Shown piece after piece: positions 30,151 to 37,119 of a DNA stretch of 64,000 nucleotides. The notes under the pieces were generated by a model. That model ran no database searches and was not told the origin of the DNA. It worked only from the letters and a program-made list of their open reading frames with translations. Position 1 is the stretch's first letter, and each line of letters starts with the position of its first letter. Origin of the DNA: Aminomonas paucivorans DSM 12260 (GTDB lineage Bacteria; Synergistota; Synergistia; Synergistales; Synergistaceae); contig NZ_CM001022.1 of assembly GCF_000165795.1 (NCBI RefSeq), positions 186,001 through 250,000 on the forward strand. The letters run 5' to 3'. Both the position numbers and the translations under genes were made by a program.

Positions 30151-30422
30151 CCTTCCGTCAGGAGCCGCTTTCGGTGATCCCGAGCCCTTCTCAGTGCCGG
30201 CGCAGCCTGGGGAGGGGCCATCAGGGCTTCGGCGAAGCGGCGCTGATCCTCCCGGGAGAGGCGCAGAAGGGTGGCATCCTCGACGGTCTGCTGGGCCGCC
30301 ACCCTTGCGGCGGTCACCACGAAGTCCGTCACGGTGCTTCCTCGGAGGGCCGCAGCCTGCTTGATGAGGCTATGGACATCCGGGTCGATGCGAGCTTCCA
30401 GGCGTGCCCTCGTCGCCGTCAT
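30147..30422 (-). CDS. TacA-like (DUF1778) ribbon-helix-helix antitoxin
   Basis: The 91-residue protein has the DUF1778 pattern: an RHH strand and helix (ARLEARIDPDVHSLIKQAAALRG) followed by STVTDFVVTAARVAAQQ and the conserved LSREDQRRFAEALM. The C-terminal RARDHRKRLL would wrap the toxin. Such antitoxins neutralise GNAT toxins and repress their own operon. The downstream toxin frame is broken, so this is now a possible orphan antitoxin or repressor. A 31-bp near-palindrome lies just upstream. Confidence 0.85.
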   Translation of the reverse strand: MTATRARLEARIDPDVHSLIKQAAALRGSTVTDFVVTAARVAAQQTVEDATLLRLSREDQRRFAEALMAPPQAAPALRRARDHRKRLLTEG

Positions 30423-30442
30423 GGAAATCCCCTCCTTTGGAG

Positions 30443-30473
30443 GCCATCATGCGGCAGTTTGCCGTATGATGGC
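30443..30473. promoter_or_regulatory. Operator of the TacA/TacT-like locus
   Basis: Two 14-base arms (GCCATCATGCGGCA and, in reverse complement, GCCATCATACGGCA) differ at one position and are separated by GTT. The site is 20 bases before the antitoxin ATG, as expected for autoregulation by an RHH protein. Confidence 0.7.
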
Positions 30474-30495
30474 AAGGCTTGGCCTCCCGTCGGTT

Positions 30496-30831
30496 CTACC
30501 GCAGCAGCCCCCGGACCCCCTCCGGGTCGGGGATGCCCGGGGCGACGATCTCGTACCCCTCCGTGGCGGAGGCTCCCACGAGGAGGGTGCCCACCCCCAG
30601 GAGGCGGTCCACCAGGGAGCGGCGGATCTCCACGGTGCGGATGTTGCGCAGCAGCACCTCCGTGGAGGCCGTGTTCAGGATCCCCTCCTCCAGGGATACC
30701 GCGTCGTCCGTCACCACCAGGCGGAGGGAAAAGCGCCTCCACAGGAGGACGAACAGGGGGATCACCAGCCAGGACAGGAGCCAGAGCTTCCAGTAGCTTC
30801 GCCAGGCGGGGCGGATGGTTCGGACGGTCAT
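30496..30831 (-). CDS. Bacterial PH-domain membrane protein (YdbS/YdbT-like)
   Basis: The 111-residue protein has one hydrophobic hairpin (WKLWLLSWLVIPLFVLLWRRF). A bacterial pleckstrin-homology domain follows: LVVTDDAVSLEEGILN, TEVLLRNIRTVEIRRSLVDRLLGVGTL and SATEGYEIVAPGI. The RxIxTVEIxRSLxDRLLGVG segment is characteristic. Role unknown. It lies downstream of gyrB, separated by a strong hairpin, and so is probably expressed separately. Confidence 0.75.
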   Translation of the reverse strand: MTVRTIRPAWRSYWKLWLLSWLVIPLFVLLWRRFSLRLVVTDDAVSLEEGILNTASTEVLLRNIRTVEIRRSLVDRLLGVGTLLVGASATEGYEIVAPGIPDPEGVRGLLR

Positions 30832-30873
30832 GGGCGCGTTCCTCCCGGGTTCGACGATTTTCTCCAGAATACA

Positions 30874-30911
30874 CGAGGGGAGGTCCTTTTCGCGGAAAAG
30901 GCCTCCCCTCG
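30874..30911 (-). terminator. Long hairpin after gyrB
   Basis: A 17-bp stem with one bulged base (30874-30891 with 30895-30911) and a CGC-type loop lies just past the gyrB stop on the minus strand. Confidence 0.65.
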
Positions 30912-30953
30912 GTTGTTCCGTCCCGGAGCTTCGTCCCCGAGAAAACGGTTTGC

Positions 30954-32861
30954 CTAGATGTCCAGGTTCCGCACTTCCTTGGCGTGGGTCTCGATGAACT
31001 CCCGCCGGGGTTCCACCGCGTCCCCCATGAGGATGCCGAAGAGTTCGTCGGCGGTGACGGCGTCGTCCACCTCCACCCGTTTGATGATGCGGTTCGCCGG
31101 GTCCATGGTGGTCTCCCAGAGCTGTTCCGGGTTCATCTCCCCCAGCCCCTTGTACCGCTGCACGGAGACCCGCTTGGATGCCTTGTCGGTGAGGGTCTTC
31201 AGCTCCTTGTCGGAGAAGCAGTAGTGCACCGTCTTGCCCTCCTGCACCCGATAGAGGGGGGGCTGGGCCACGTAGAGGTGTCCGTTCTCGATGATCTGGG
31301 GCATGTAGCGGAAGAAGAGGGTGAGCAGCAGGGTGCGGATGTGCGCCCCGTCCACGTCCGCGTCCGCCATGAGGAAGATCTTGTGGTACCGCAGCTTGGC
31401 GTAGTCGAAGTCGTCCCCCACGCCGCAGCCCAGGGCCTGGATGATGGTGCGCACCATCTCGTTGGAGAGGATCTTGTCCAGCCGGGCCCGCTCCACGTTG
31501 AGGATCTTCCCCCGAAGGGGGAGGATGGCCTGGAAGCTCCGGTTGCGGCCCATCTTGGCGCTGCCCCCGGCGGATTCCCCCTCCACGATGTAGACTTCGC
31601 ACTCCTCGGGGTTGCGGTTGGAGCAGTCCGCCAGCTTGCCCGGCAGGTCCAGGCCGCTCATGGCGGACTTGCGGCGCACCAGGTCCCGGGCCTTCTTGGC
31701 GGCCTCCCGGGCCTGTCGGGCCCGGACGGCCTTGTCCACCACGGGCTTGAGGATGTCCGCTCGCTCCTCCAGGAGAGCCTTGAGTCCCTCGTAGACCACC
31801 GAGTCCACGATGCCCTTCACGTCCCCGTTGCCCAGCTTGGTCTTGGTCTGTCCCTCGAACTGGGGCTCCAGGAGCTTCACGGACACCACCGCCGTGAGGC
31901 CCTCCTTCAGGTCGTCCCCGGTGAAGTTGGGGTCCTTGTCCTTGAGGATCTTCTCCTTCCGGGCCTGGTCGTTCACCGCCCGGGTGAGGGCGGTGCGGAA
32001 GCCCGAGACGTGGGTGCCCCCCTCCACGGTGTTGATGAGGTTGGCGAAGGCGAAGACCCGCTCCAGGTAGGTGTCGTTGTACTGGAGGGCCACGTCCACC
32101 ACCACGTTGTCCTTTTCTCCCCGCACCACCACCGGAGGTTTGAAGAGGACCTCCTTGCCCCGGTTCAGGTACTCCGCGAAGGAGGCAATGCCCCCCTCGA
32201 AGTGGTAGTGCTTCTCCAGGATGGGGTCCTGGCGCAGGTCCTGGAAGTGGATGGTGATGCCCGGGTTGAGGAAGGCCAGCTCCCGCAGACGTCCCAGGAG
32301 GGTCTCGGAGGAGAAGTCCAGGGTGGAGAAGATCTCCTCGTCCGGCATGAACTGGACCTTGGTGCCCCGGCGGTCCGTGTCCTCCCCCGTCTGGAGTTCC
32401 GTCACCGCAGCGCCCCGCTCGAAGCGCTGCCGGTGCTCCCGGCCATTGCGCCAGATGGTGACCTCCAGCCATTCCGAGAGGGCGTTGACCACCGAGACCC
32501 CCACGCCGTGGAGGCCTCCGGAGACCTGGTAGGCCTTCTTGTCGAACTTGGCCCCCGCATGGAGCACCGTGAGGACCACCTCTGCGGCGGACTTGCCCGT
32601 GGCGGCGTGGATCTCCGTGGGGATGCCCCGGCCGTTGTCCACCACGGACACGCTGCCTTCGGGGTGGATGGTGACGTACACGGTGTCGCAGACTCCCGCC
32701 ATGGCCTCGTCGATGGCGTTGTCCACCACTTCGTAGACCAGGTGGTGCAGGCCCCGGGGACCCTGGTCCCCGATGTACATGCCCGGGCGTTTGCGTACCG
32801 CCTCCAGGCCTTCGAGGACCTGGATGTCCTTTGCTGTGTATTGGGATGCCGGTGCTTCCAT
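30954..32861 (-). CDS. gyrB: DNA gyrase subunit B
   Basis: The 635-residue protein is the ATPase subunit of DNA gyrase. GHKL ATPase motifs are visible (EVVDNAIDEA, VVDNGRGIPTEIH, GGLHGVGVSVVNALS). The transducer domain carries RRGTKVQFMPDEEIF and GGTHVSGFRTALTRA, the Toprim motifs are YIVEGESAGGSAK and FLMADADVDGAHIRTL, and the end is QRYKGLGEMNPEQLWETTM. It lacks the extra C-terminal insert of some proteobacterial enzymes, as is usual outside that group. The ATG at 32861 follows AAGGAGAG. A RemB-like gene lies immediately upstream, as in Firmicutes. Confidence 0.98.
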   Translation of the reverse strand: MEAPASQYTAKDIQVLEGLEAVRKRPGMYIGDQGPRGLHHLVYEVVDNAIDEAMAGVCDTVYVTIHPEGSVSVVDNGRGIPTEIHAATGKSAAEVVLTVLHAGAKFDKKAYQVSGGLHGVGVSVVNALSEWLEVTIWRNGREHRQRFERGAAVTELQTGEDTDRRGTKVQFMPDEEIFSTLDFSSETLLGRLRELAFLNPGITIHFQDLRQDPILEKHYHFEGGIASFAEYLNRGKEVLFKPPVVVRGEKDNVVVDVALQYNDTYLERVFAFANLINTVEGGTHVSGFRTALTRAVNDQARKEKILKDKDPNFTGDDLKEGLTAVVSVKLLEPQFEGQTKTKLGNGDVKGIVDSVVYEGLKALLEERADILKPVVDKAVRARQAREAAKKARDLVRRKSAMSGLDLPGKLADCSNRNPEECEVYIVEGESAGGSAKMGRNRSFQAILPLRGKILNVERARLDKILSNEMVRTIIQALGCGVGDDFDYAKLRYHKIFLMADADVDGAHIRTLLLTLFFRYMPQIIENGHLYVAQPPLYRVQEGKTVHYCFSDKELKTLTDKASKRVSVQRYKGLGEMNPEQLWETTMDPANRIIKRVEVDDAVTADELFGILMGDAVEPRREFIETHAKEVRNLDI

Positions 32862-32935
32862 AGGGGTCTCTCCTTCGGTTCCGGTTTGCCCCGGTCCCTG
32901 GGGGCCGGGCTTGAAGGTCCCGCTTCGGGGCGGGA

Positions 32936-33169
32936 TCAGGGGGACGAAAGGGGGTGGGAGGTTTCCCGGAGCCGCTCCATCAGGGCGTCCCTCTCCCGGC
33001 GGCCCTCCTCCCACAGGGCCCGGGATCGACGGGCCAGGGTGAGGGGGGTGAGGCCGGAGACCACCGAGGTGCGGTCCCGCAGCAGGATCTCCGTCCGGTT
33101 GCCCGATCGGACCAGGGCCACGATCTGGTTCAGGGAGACCAGGTCCTCCGTCCCAAGGGGTAGGAACAT
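32936..33169 (-). CDS. RemB-like (DUF370) small regulator
   Basis: The 77-residue protein starts MFLPLGTEDLVSLNQIVALV and has a TSVVSGLTPLTLARRSRALW segment. This matches the RemB/YaaB pattern of a leading LG-x-D-x-VV-S and a later VV..L-x-PL-TL-x-R. In Bacillus remB sits next to gyrB, and the Rem proteins bind DNA to control matrix genes. Gene position here, directly before gyrB, supports the call. ATG at 33169 follows GGGAGGCGG. It probably leads the gyrB transcript. Confidence 0.7.
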   Translation of the reverse strand: MFLPLGTEDLVSLNQIVALVRSGNRTEILLRDRTSVVSGLTPLTLARRSRALWEEGRRERDALMERLRETSHPLSSP

Positions 33170-33227
33170 GGTCCCGCCTCCCTTCGTGCTTTGCTTTCCT
33201 TTGCGCGTCCACCAGCCAAACCTCCCA

Positions 33228-33236
33228 ATTATAACA
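33228..33236 (-). promoter_or_regulatory. Extended -10 promoter for the RemB-like gene and gyrB
   Basis: The minus strand reads TGTTATAAT, a perfect -10 with the extended TG motif, about 59 bases before the ATG at 33169. The -35 is weak. Confidence 0.5.
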
Positions 33237-33246
33237 TTCCCCCTCG

Positions 33247-33255
33247 TGTTATGAT
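33247..33255 (+). promoter_or_regulatory. Extended -10 promoter for the LpxB-like gene
   Basis: TGTTATGAT is an extended -10. Transcription from about 33262 would leave a 26-base leader to the CTG start at 33288. It is divergent from the gyrB-side promoter. Confidence 0.45.
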
Positions 33256-33287
33256 CCGAAGGATTCGCAAGGAAGGGGGGCAAGGCC

Positions 33288-34532
33288 CTGAGCGCTTTCC
33301 TGGATCTGTACATCACCGCCAATTCCCCCGGGGAGCTGGCGGGCTGGGCGGCCCCGGTGGCCGCGGCGCTGCGGCGGCTTTCGGAGAACCTGCGGGTGAC
33401 CCTGGTCCTCCTGCCCTGCCAGTACGCCAGCGGGGGAGAGGTCCGGTTCGGCAGGACCCTTCCGGGGGTGGACCGGGTGCAGGGCTTCAAGTCCCTGATG
33501 TCCGAGCGTCCCTGGAAGGCCCTGGGGGAGGAGGTGGCGGGGGCTCCCGTGCGCCGGTCGGTGCTCCACCTGGGAGGGGACCTGGCCCTGTCCCTGCTGC
33601 TGGGGCGCGCCCTGGGAGCCCCGGTGGACGCCTTCGCCCTGCGGCCCCGTTGGCCGAAGCGGGTGCGGCGCTACTTCGTCCCGGACGAGCGCACCCTGGA
33701 GCGGTTCCTCAAGAAGGGAGTCCCCCCGGAAAAGCTGCGCCTGGTGGGACATCCCGCCTTCGACAGCGTGGAGGAACTGGATCCGGAGCCGGAGGTGCGC
33801 CGTCGCCTGGGCTTCTGGGTGGACGAGCCGGTGGCGGCGTTTCTGTGCGGCAGCCGCCCCTTCGAGGCGCTGCACGCCTTTCCCTTCTTCGTGGAGGCCG
33901 CCCGGCTGTTGGTGGGGCGGTTCCCGGAGCTTCAGATCCTCTTCCCCATGGCCCCCACCCTGGACCCGGAGCAGATCCTGGAGGCTCTGGAAAAGGCGGA
34001 CATCTCCTGGCGGGGGCGGGTCCGTCCCCAGGAGGTGGAGCTGGACCCGGACCACTGGGCCCGGGTGGTGTGGGACAAGCCCCAGGAGGCCCTCTCCTGC
34101 TGCGACCTGGCGGTGGCGTTGCCGGGGACGAACAACCTTCAGGCGGTGGCCCTTCGGGTGCCCCTGCTGGTGGCGGTTCCCCTGAACCGGGCCTGGGAGA
34201 TCCCCCTGGACGGGATGGCGGGGCACCTGCCCCTGTGGATCCCGGGCATGAAGACCCTGAAGAAGAAGCTCATCCTCCGCCGGAGCCGCAAGGTGGGCAC
34301 CGTGAGCCTCCCCAACCGCCTGGCGGGTCTGCCGGTGGTGCCGGAACTCATCGGGGAGCTGACCCCGGAGCTGGTGGCCCAAGGGGCGGGGGAGCTGTAC
34401 CAGGACCGGGAGGCCCAGCGGGAGATGATGGTCCGCTTCGCGGAGCTGGACCGGCGTTACCGGGGGGCTTCGTCCCTCATGGCCCGAGCGGTGCTGGAGG
34501 CGGGGGCGGAGGAAGAGGGGGAGGACGCATGA
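33288..34532 (+). CDS. LpxB-like glycosyltransferase family protein, apparent CTG start
   Basis: The 414-residue protein starts LSAFLDLYITANSPGELAGW and contains VDAFALRPRWPKRVRRYFVPDE, LVGHPAFDSVEEL, LCGSRPFEALHAFPFFVEA, ILFPMAPTLDPEQI and AVALPGTNNLQAVALRVPLLV. The SPGE opening and the late PGTNN-x-Q loop resemble lipid-A-disaccharide synthase (LpxB) relatives. The frame has no ATG, GTG or TTG between a stop at 33252 and codon 33357, which is inside the conserved N-terminal strand-helix. CTG at 33288 lies seven bases after AAGGAAGGGGGG, so a non-AUG start is likely. A frameshift in the G6 run that hides the ATG at 33251 is the alternative. Confidence 0.7.
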   Translation: MSAFLDLYITANSPGELAGWAAPVAAALRRLSENLRVTLVLLPCQYASGGEVRFGRTLPGVDRVQGFKSLMSERPWKALGEEVAGAPVRRSVLHLGGDLALSLLLGRALGAPVDAFALRPRWPKRVRRYFVPDERTLERFLKKGVPPEKLRLVGHPAFDSVEELDPEPEVRRRLGFWVDEPVAAFLCGSRPFEALHAFPFFVEAARLLVGRFPELQILFPMAPTLDPEQILEALEKADISWRGRVRPQEVELDPDHWARVVWDKPQEALSCCDLAVALPGTNNLQAVALRVPLLVAVPLNRAWEIPLDGMAGHLPLWIPGMKTLKKKLILRRSRKVGTVSLPNRLAGLPVVPELIGELTPELVAQGAGELYQDREAQREMMVRFAELDRRYRGASSLMARAVLEAGAEEEGEDA

Positions 34533-34981
34533 TCCACGACCGGGTGGAGGGGTTCCGGTTCTACGGGGGGTTGGGACGCGGGCTCTTCCGGGCCCTGTCC
34601 CTGCTGGCCTCGGGGGAGGCGGCGGCTTTCCCGGAGGGGCGGCACGACCTGGGAGAGGGGCTTCTTGCGATTCACTCCCGTTACGTCCCCCGGGAGGCCG
34701 ACGCGGAGCCCTACGAGACCCACCGGCGATACCTGGACGTGCAGGCGGTGCTGGCGGGAGGGGAGCGCATGGGGTATGCCCCCGCCTCCTCCCTGACGCC
34801 CCTCGGCCCCTACGACGAAGGGGAGGACTGCGTCCTCTACCGGGGAGAGGGCGCCTGGCTGCCCCTTCTGCCCGGTTGGTTCGCCGTCCTGGGGGTGCAG
34901 GACGCCCACCAGCCGGGGGTGTGCCTGCCCGGCTTCGGGGGAGAGGTGTGCAAGGTGGTGTTCAAGGTCCCCCTGACGTAG
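34529..34981 (+). CDS. YhcH/YjgK/YiaL (DUF386) family protein
   Basis: The 150-residue protein has the family layout. An opening IHDRVEGFRFYGGL is followed by EGRHDLGEGLLAIHSRYVPREADAEPYETHRRYLDVQAVLAGGERMG, shown here by its key E, H and Y positions at about 38-80. The end carries FAVLGVQDAHQPG and VCKVVFKV, with a metal-type His. Members are cupin-like sugar-metabolism proteins, for example linked to sialic acid or anhydro-sugar use; exact activity is not settled. It overlaps the LpxB-like gene by ATGA, so it is likely cotranscribed and perhaps concerned with envelope sugars. Confidence 0.75.
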   Translation: MIHDRVEGFRFYGGLGRGLFRALSLLASGEAAAFPEGRHDLGEGLLAIHSRYVPREADAEPYETHRRYLDVQAVLAGGERMGYAPASSLTPLGPYDEGEDCVLYRGEGAWLPLLPGWFAVLGVQDAHQPGVCLPGFGGEVCKVVFKVPLT

Positions 34982-34991
34982 GGCCGAGGCC

Positions 34992-35543
34992 CTACGCGGG
35001 GGTCTTCTCGGCCTGCACCGTCTCCATGCCCGGGATGGGGCGGATGGACACCAGCACCACCCGGGGGTCCCGGTCCAACACCTCCAGAGCCTCGGCGATG
35101 TCGTCCGCCTCCAGGCCTCCGTCCCCCACTCCCGGGACGGGGAGGTACACCCGCTCCAACTTCTCCCGGTCCAGCAGTTTCAGGAGCTGTCGGGCGCTTC
35201 GGGCCACCATCACCGGGTCCGCCCGGCAGTGGTTCCCCGGCACCTCACTGTCCCAGGAGTACAGGTGCACCACGTCCGGGAGGGTCAGCTCGAAGGAGCA
35301 GGTCTTGGGCTTGGTGAAGAAGGCGATGATCCGGGGGGCCAGGAAGGCCACCTCCCCCCGCCCCTTCTGGATGCACTGCCCCAGCTTCTGGGGCAGATCC
35401 GGGCAGGTTCGGGCCATGGCCAAGGCGTTTCCTCGGTCCATCACCCCCGAACCGTCCTTGCGCTGAAACACCAGGCTCACGGTGACGCACACCGTCTCTC
35501 CCTGCTGCCAGAGTTCCACGATGTCCCGCTGCTCGATCTTCAC
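34992..35543 (-). CDS. Macro-domain-like protein
   Basis: The 183-residue protein shows FQRKDGSGVMDRGNALAMART, then FLAPRIIAFFTKPK, then VYLPVPGVGDGGLEADDIAEAL. The last resembles the P-x-G-x-GxGGL loop of macro domains, which bind or remove ADP-ribose. The middle region is less typical, so the assignment is tentative. The start is taken as GTG at 35543, seven bases after GGGAGGTG; earlier ATG codons have no site. A 7-bp hairpin and an AT-rich region lie upstream. Confidence 0.5.
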   Translation of the reverse strand: MKIEQRDIVELWQQGETVCVTVSLVFQRKDGSGVMDRGNALAMARTCPDLPQKLGQCIQKGRGEVAFLAPRIIAFFTKPKTCSFELTLPDVVHLYSWDSEVPGNHCRADPVMVARSARQLLKLLDREKLERVYLPVPGVGDGGLEADDIAEALEVLDRDPRVVLVSIRPIPGMETVQAEKTPA

Positions 35544-35570
35544 GGGCTTCACCTCCCGACGTGGGGATCC

Positions 35571-35615
35571 GCGCCACCGGCTGTGGCGCATGATAGATTT
35601 GTATATATCGTATCA
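35571..35615. promoter_or_regulatory. Divergent control region with hairpin and AT-rich palindrome
   Basis: GCGCCAC and GTGGCGC (35571-35577, 35583-35589) form a hairpin in the leader of the macro-like gene. Next to it an AT-rich stretch has TGATA and TATCA (35591-35595, 35611-35615) as inverted repeats with TATATA between. It serves the two divergent genes; exact -10/-35 boxes are unclear. Confidence 0.4.
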
Positions 35616-35707
35616 CTTGCGGTCCGAAAAGAAAGAGGCGCAAGACGGTATCCTTAGGATCGGGTCCGAAGCTGGATTGTGGAAAGAGAGTGAAAGGAGG
35701 CGGTGTC

Positions 35708-36436
35708 GTGGGGATCCTGGAGGAACGGCTGTGGGGCCTTGCCCGAAAGCATGCGGAAGGTCGTCGGGTCCTGGAGGTGGTGCGCGGGGTGCGCTACACC
35801 GCCGCCCTGCTGGAGGGGGGGCGGCTGGGGCTGTCCTACAGCTACGCCCGGGCGGCGGCCCGGGGGGAGCGCTGCATGCCCCTGCTGATGGGGTTGCCCG
35901 TGGAGGCGGAAGCCCTGCTGGACCTGTCCACCTCGGAACACCTGGGGGACCGGGCGGTGGCGTTGGCGGTGGCCAACGGGGTGCTCCCCGTGGAGGGGGA
36001 ACTCTCCGACGCCATGCCCCCGGTGGAGTCGGGGGAAGAGGTCCTGCTGGTGGGGTTCATGGAACCCCTGGCCCGGAGGCTGCGGGAGAAGGGGGTCCGA
36101 GTCTTCACCCTGGACGACCAGGAGAAGCAGGGCATCCCCCTGGATCGGGGGCTGGAGCTGGCGGTTCGGGTGGACCGGGTGGTCCTCACCGCGAGCGCCA
36201 TCGCCAACCGCACCTGGGAGCGCTTCGTGGAGCGGGCCAAGGACTGCTGGGTGGTGGGACCCTCCACGCCCCTGTGTTGGGAGGTCTTCGCGGACACGTC
36301 GGTCTCCGCGGTGATGGGGCGCAGCGTCAAGCACGCCCCGGAGCTGCTCAAGGCGGTGTCCCGGGGGGCGGGGACCCGGCTCTTCGACCCCTTCACGGAC
36401 CGGGTGCTCCTGTGCGCCAAGCGTCTGTGCGTCTGA
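35708..36436 (+). CDS. DUF364/DUF4213-type protein (putative heavy-metal chelation family)
   Basis: The 242-residue protein has VRGVRYTAALLEGGRLGLSYSYA at the N terminus (DUF4213-like) and a DUF364-like half. The latter has EVLLVGFMEPLARRLREKGVRVFTLDD, VVLTASAIANRTWERFVERAK, VVGPSTPLCWEVFAD and VMGRSV. The TASAxxNxTxE..L and GPSxPL elements are the family's fingerprint. The family is thought to bind metals or metal cofactors, but no reaction is proven. The start is GTG at 35708 behind AAAGGAGG. It is divergent from the macro-like gene. Confidence 0.75.
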   Translation: MGILEERLWGLARKHAEGRRVLEVVRGVRYTAALLEGGRLGLSYSYARAAARGERCMPLLMGLPVEAEALLDLSTSEHLGDRAVALAVANGVLPVEGELSDAMPPVESGEEVLLVGFMEPLARRLREKGVRVFTLDDQEKQGIPLDRGLELAVRVDRVVLTASAIANRTWERFVERAKDCWVVGPSTPLCWEVFADTSVSAVMGRSVKHAPELLKAVSRGAGTRLFDPFTDRVLLCAKRLCV

Positions 36437-36449
36437 GTCCTTCCCGCCG

Positions 36450-36469
36450 CCCGAGGGTCTGACCTCGGG
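36450..36469 (+). terminator. Short hairpin after the DUF364 gene
   Basis: A 7-bp stem (CCCGAGG with CCTCGGG) and 6-nt loop; no U tract follows, so termination is uncertain. Confidence 0.35.
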
Positions 36470-36558
36470 GAGAACAAAGGGAACAAATCTGGCCCGCCCT
36501 TTCCGCCGCCTCTAGTCTTGGGAGGAACGATCATCCCTGGACAGGAGGCGGTTTTTTC

Positions 36559-37110
36559 ATGCGAGGGTTCAAGAAGGTGTTCCTGGGGGCGGTTCTGGCT
36601 GCGGCCCTGGCGCTGCCCGCTCAGGCGGCGGAGGTGGCCCTCACCACCGTGGGGCAGAGCCCCGACGGCATGATGGTGAAGGTGATCCTCAAGAAGATGA
36701 AGGTGGACAACGACTACGACGCCATGATGAAGCCCGAAGCCCTGAAGGGACAGAAGGTGCTTCTGGCGGTGGTGGGGGGCAGCATGAAGGGGCTGGGGGC
36801 CGCGGGGATCGACAAGGAGCAGGAGAAGGCCCGGGGTGCCGCCCTGGTGGACGCCGCCCGCGCCAAGGGCATGAAGGTCCTGGTGCTGCACGTGGGGGGC
36901 AAGGGGCGTCGGGGGGAACTCTCGGACTTTCTGGCCACGGCGGTGACCCCCAAGGGGGACGCGGTGCTGGTGGTCAAGGGGGGCAACGACGACGGGTTCT
37001 TCACCAAGCTCAAGGGGAAGAACGCTCCCCTGACGACGGCCGATTCGGTGCAGAAGCTCCAGGCCCCTCTGGCGGAGATCCTCGCGGGCTGGGGCGTGGG
37101 GAAGCCCTAG
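36559..37110 (+). CDS. Exported DUF6305-like protein
   Basis: The 183-residue product has a signal peptide (MRGFKKVFLGAVLAAALALPAQA). A flavodoxin- or receiver-like alpha/beta domain follows: VALTTVGQSPDGMMVKVILKKM, GQKVLLAVVGGSMKGLGAAGID, GMKVLVLHVGGKGRRGELSDFL and DAVLVVKGGNDDGFFTKL. The TxGQSPD and VVGxSxKGLGAAGI patterns recall DUF6305, a family of unknown function found beside transporter genes. It is the first gene of a five-gene cluster with a DctM-type permease. A solute-capture or accessory role is plausible but unproven. ATG at 36559 follows CAGGAGGCGG. Confidence 0.6.
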   Translation: MRGFKKVFLGAVLAAALALPAQAAEVALTTVGQSPDGMMVKVILKKMKVDNDYDAMMKPEALKGQKVLLAVVGGSMKGLGAAGIDKEQEKARGAALVDAARAKGMKVLVLHVGGKGRRGELSDFLATAVTPKGDAVLVVKGGNDDGFFTKLKGKNAPLTTADSVQKLQAPLAEILAGWGVGKP

Positions 37111-37119
37111 GGCGGAGCC

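Noticed and set aside
35571-35615. Toxin-antitoxin or DarTG-type system around the macro-like gene
   Set aside because: The gene stands alone. No DarT-like partner is adjacent, and the macro assignment itself is uncertain.
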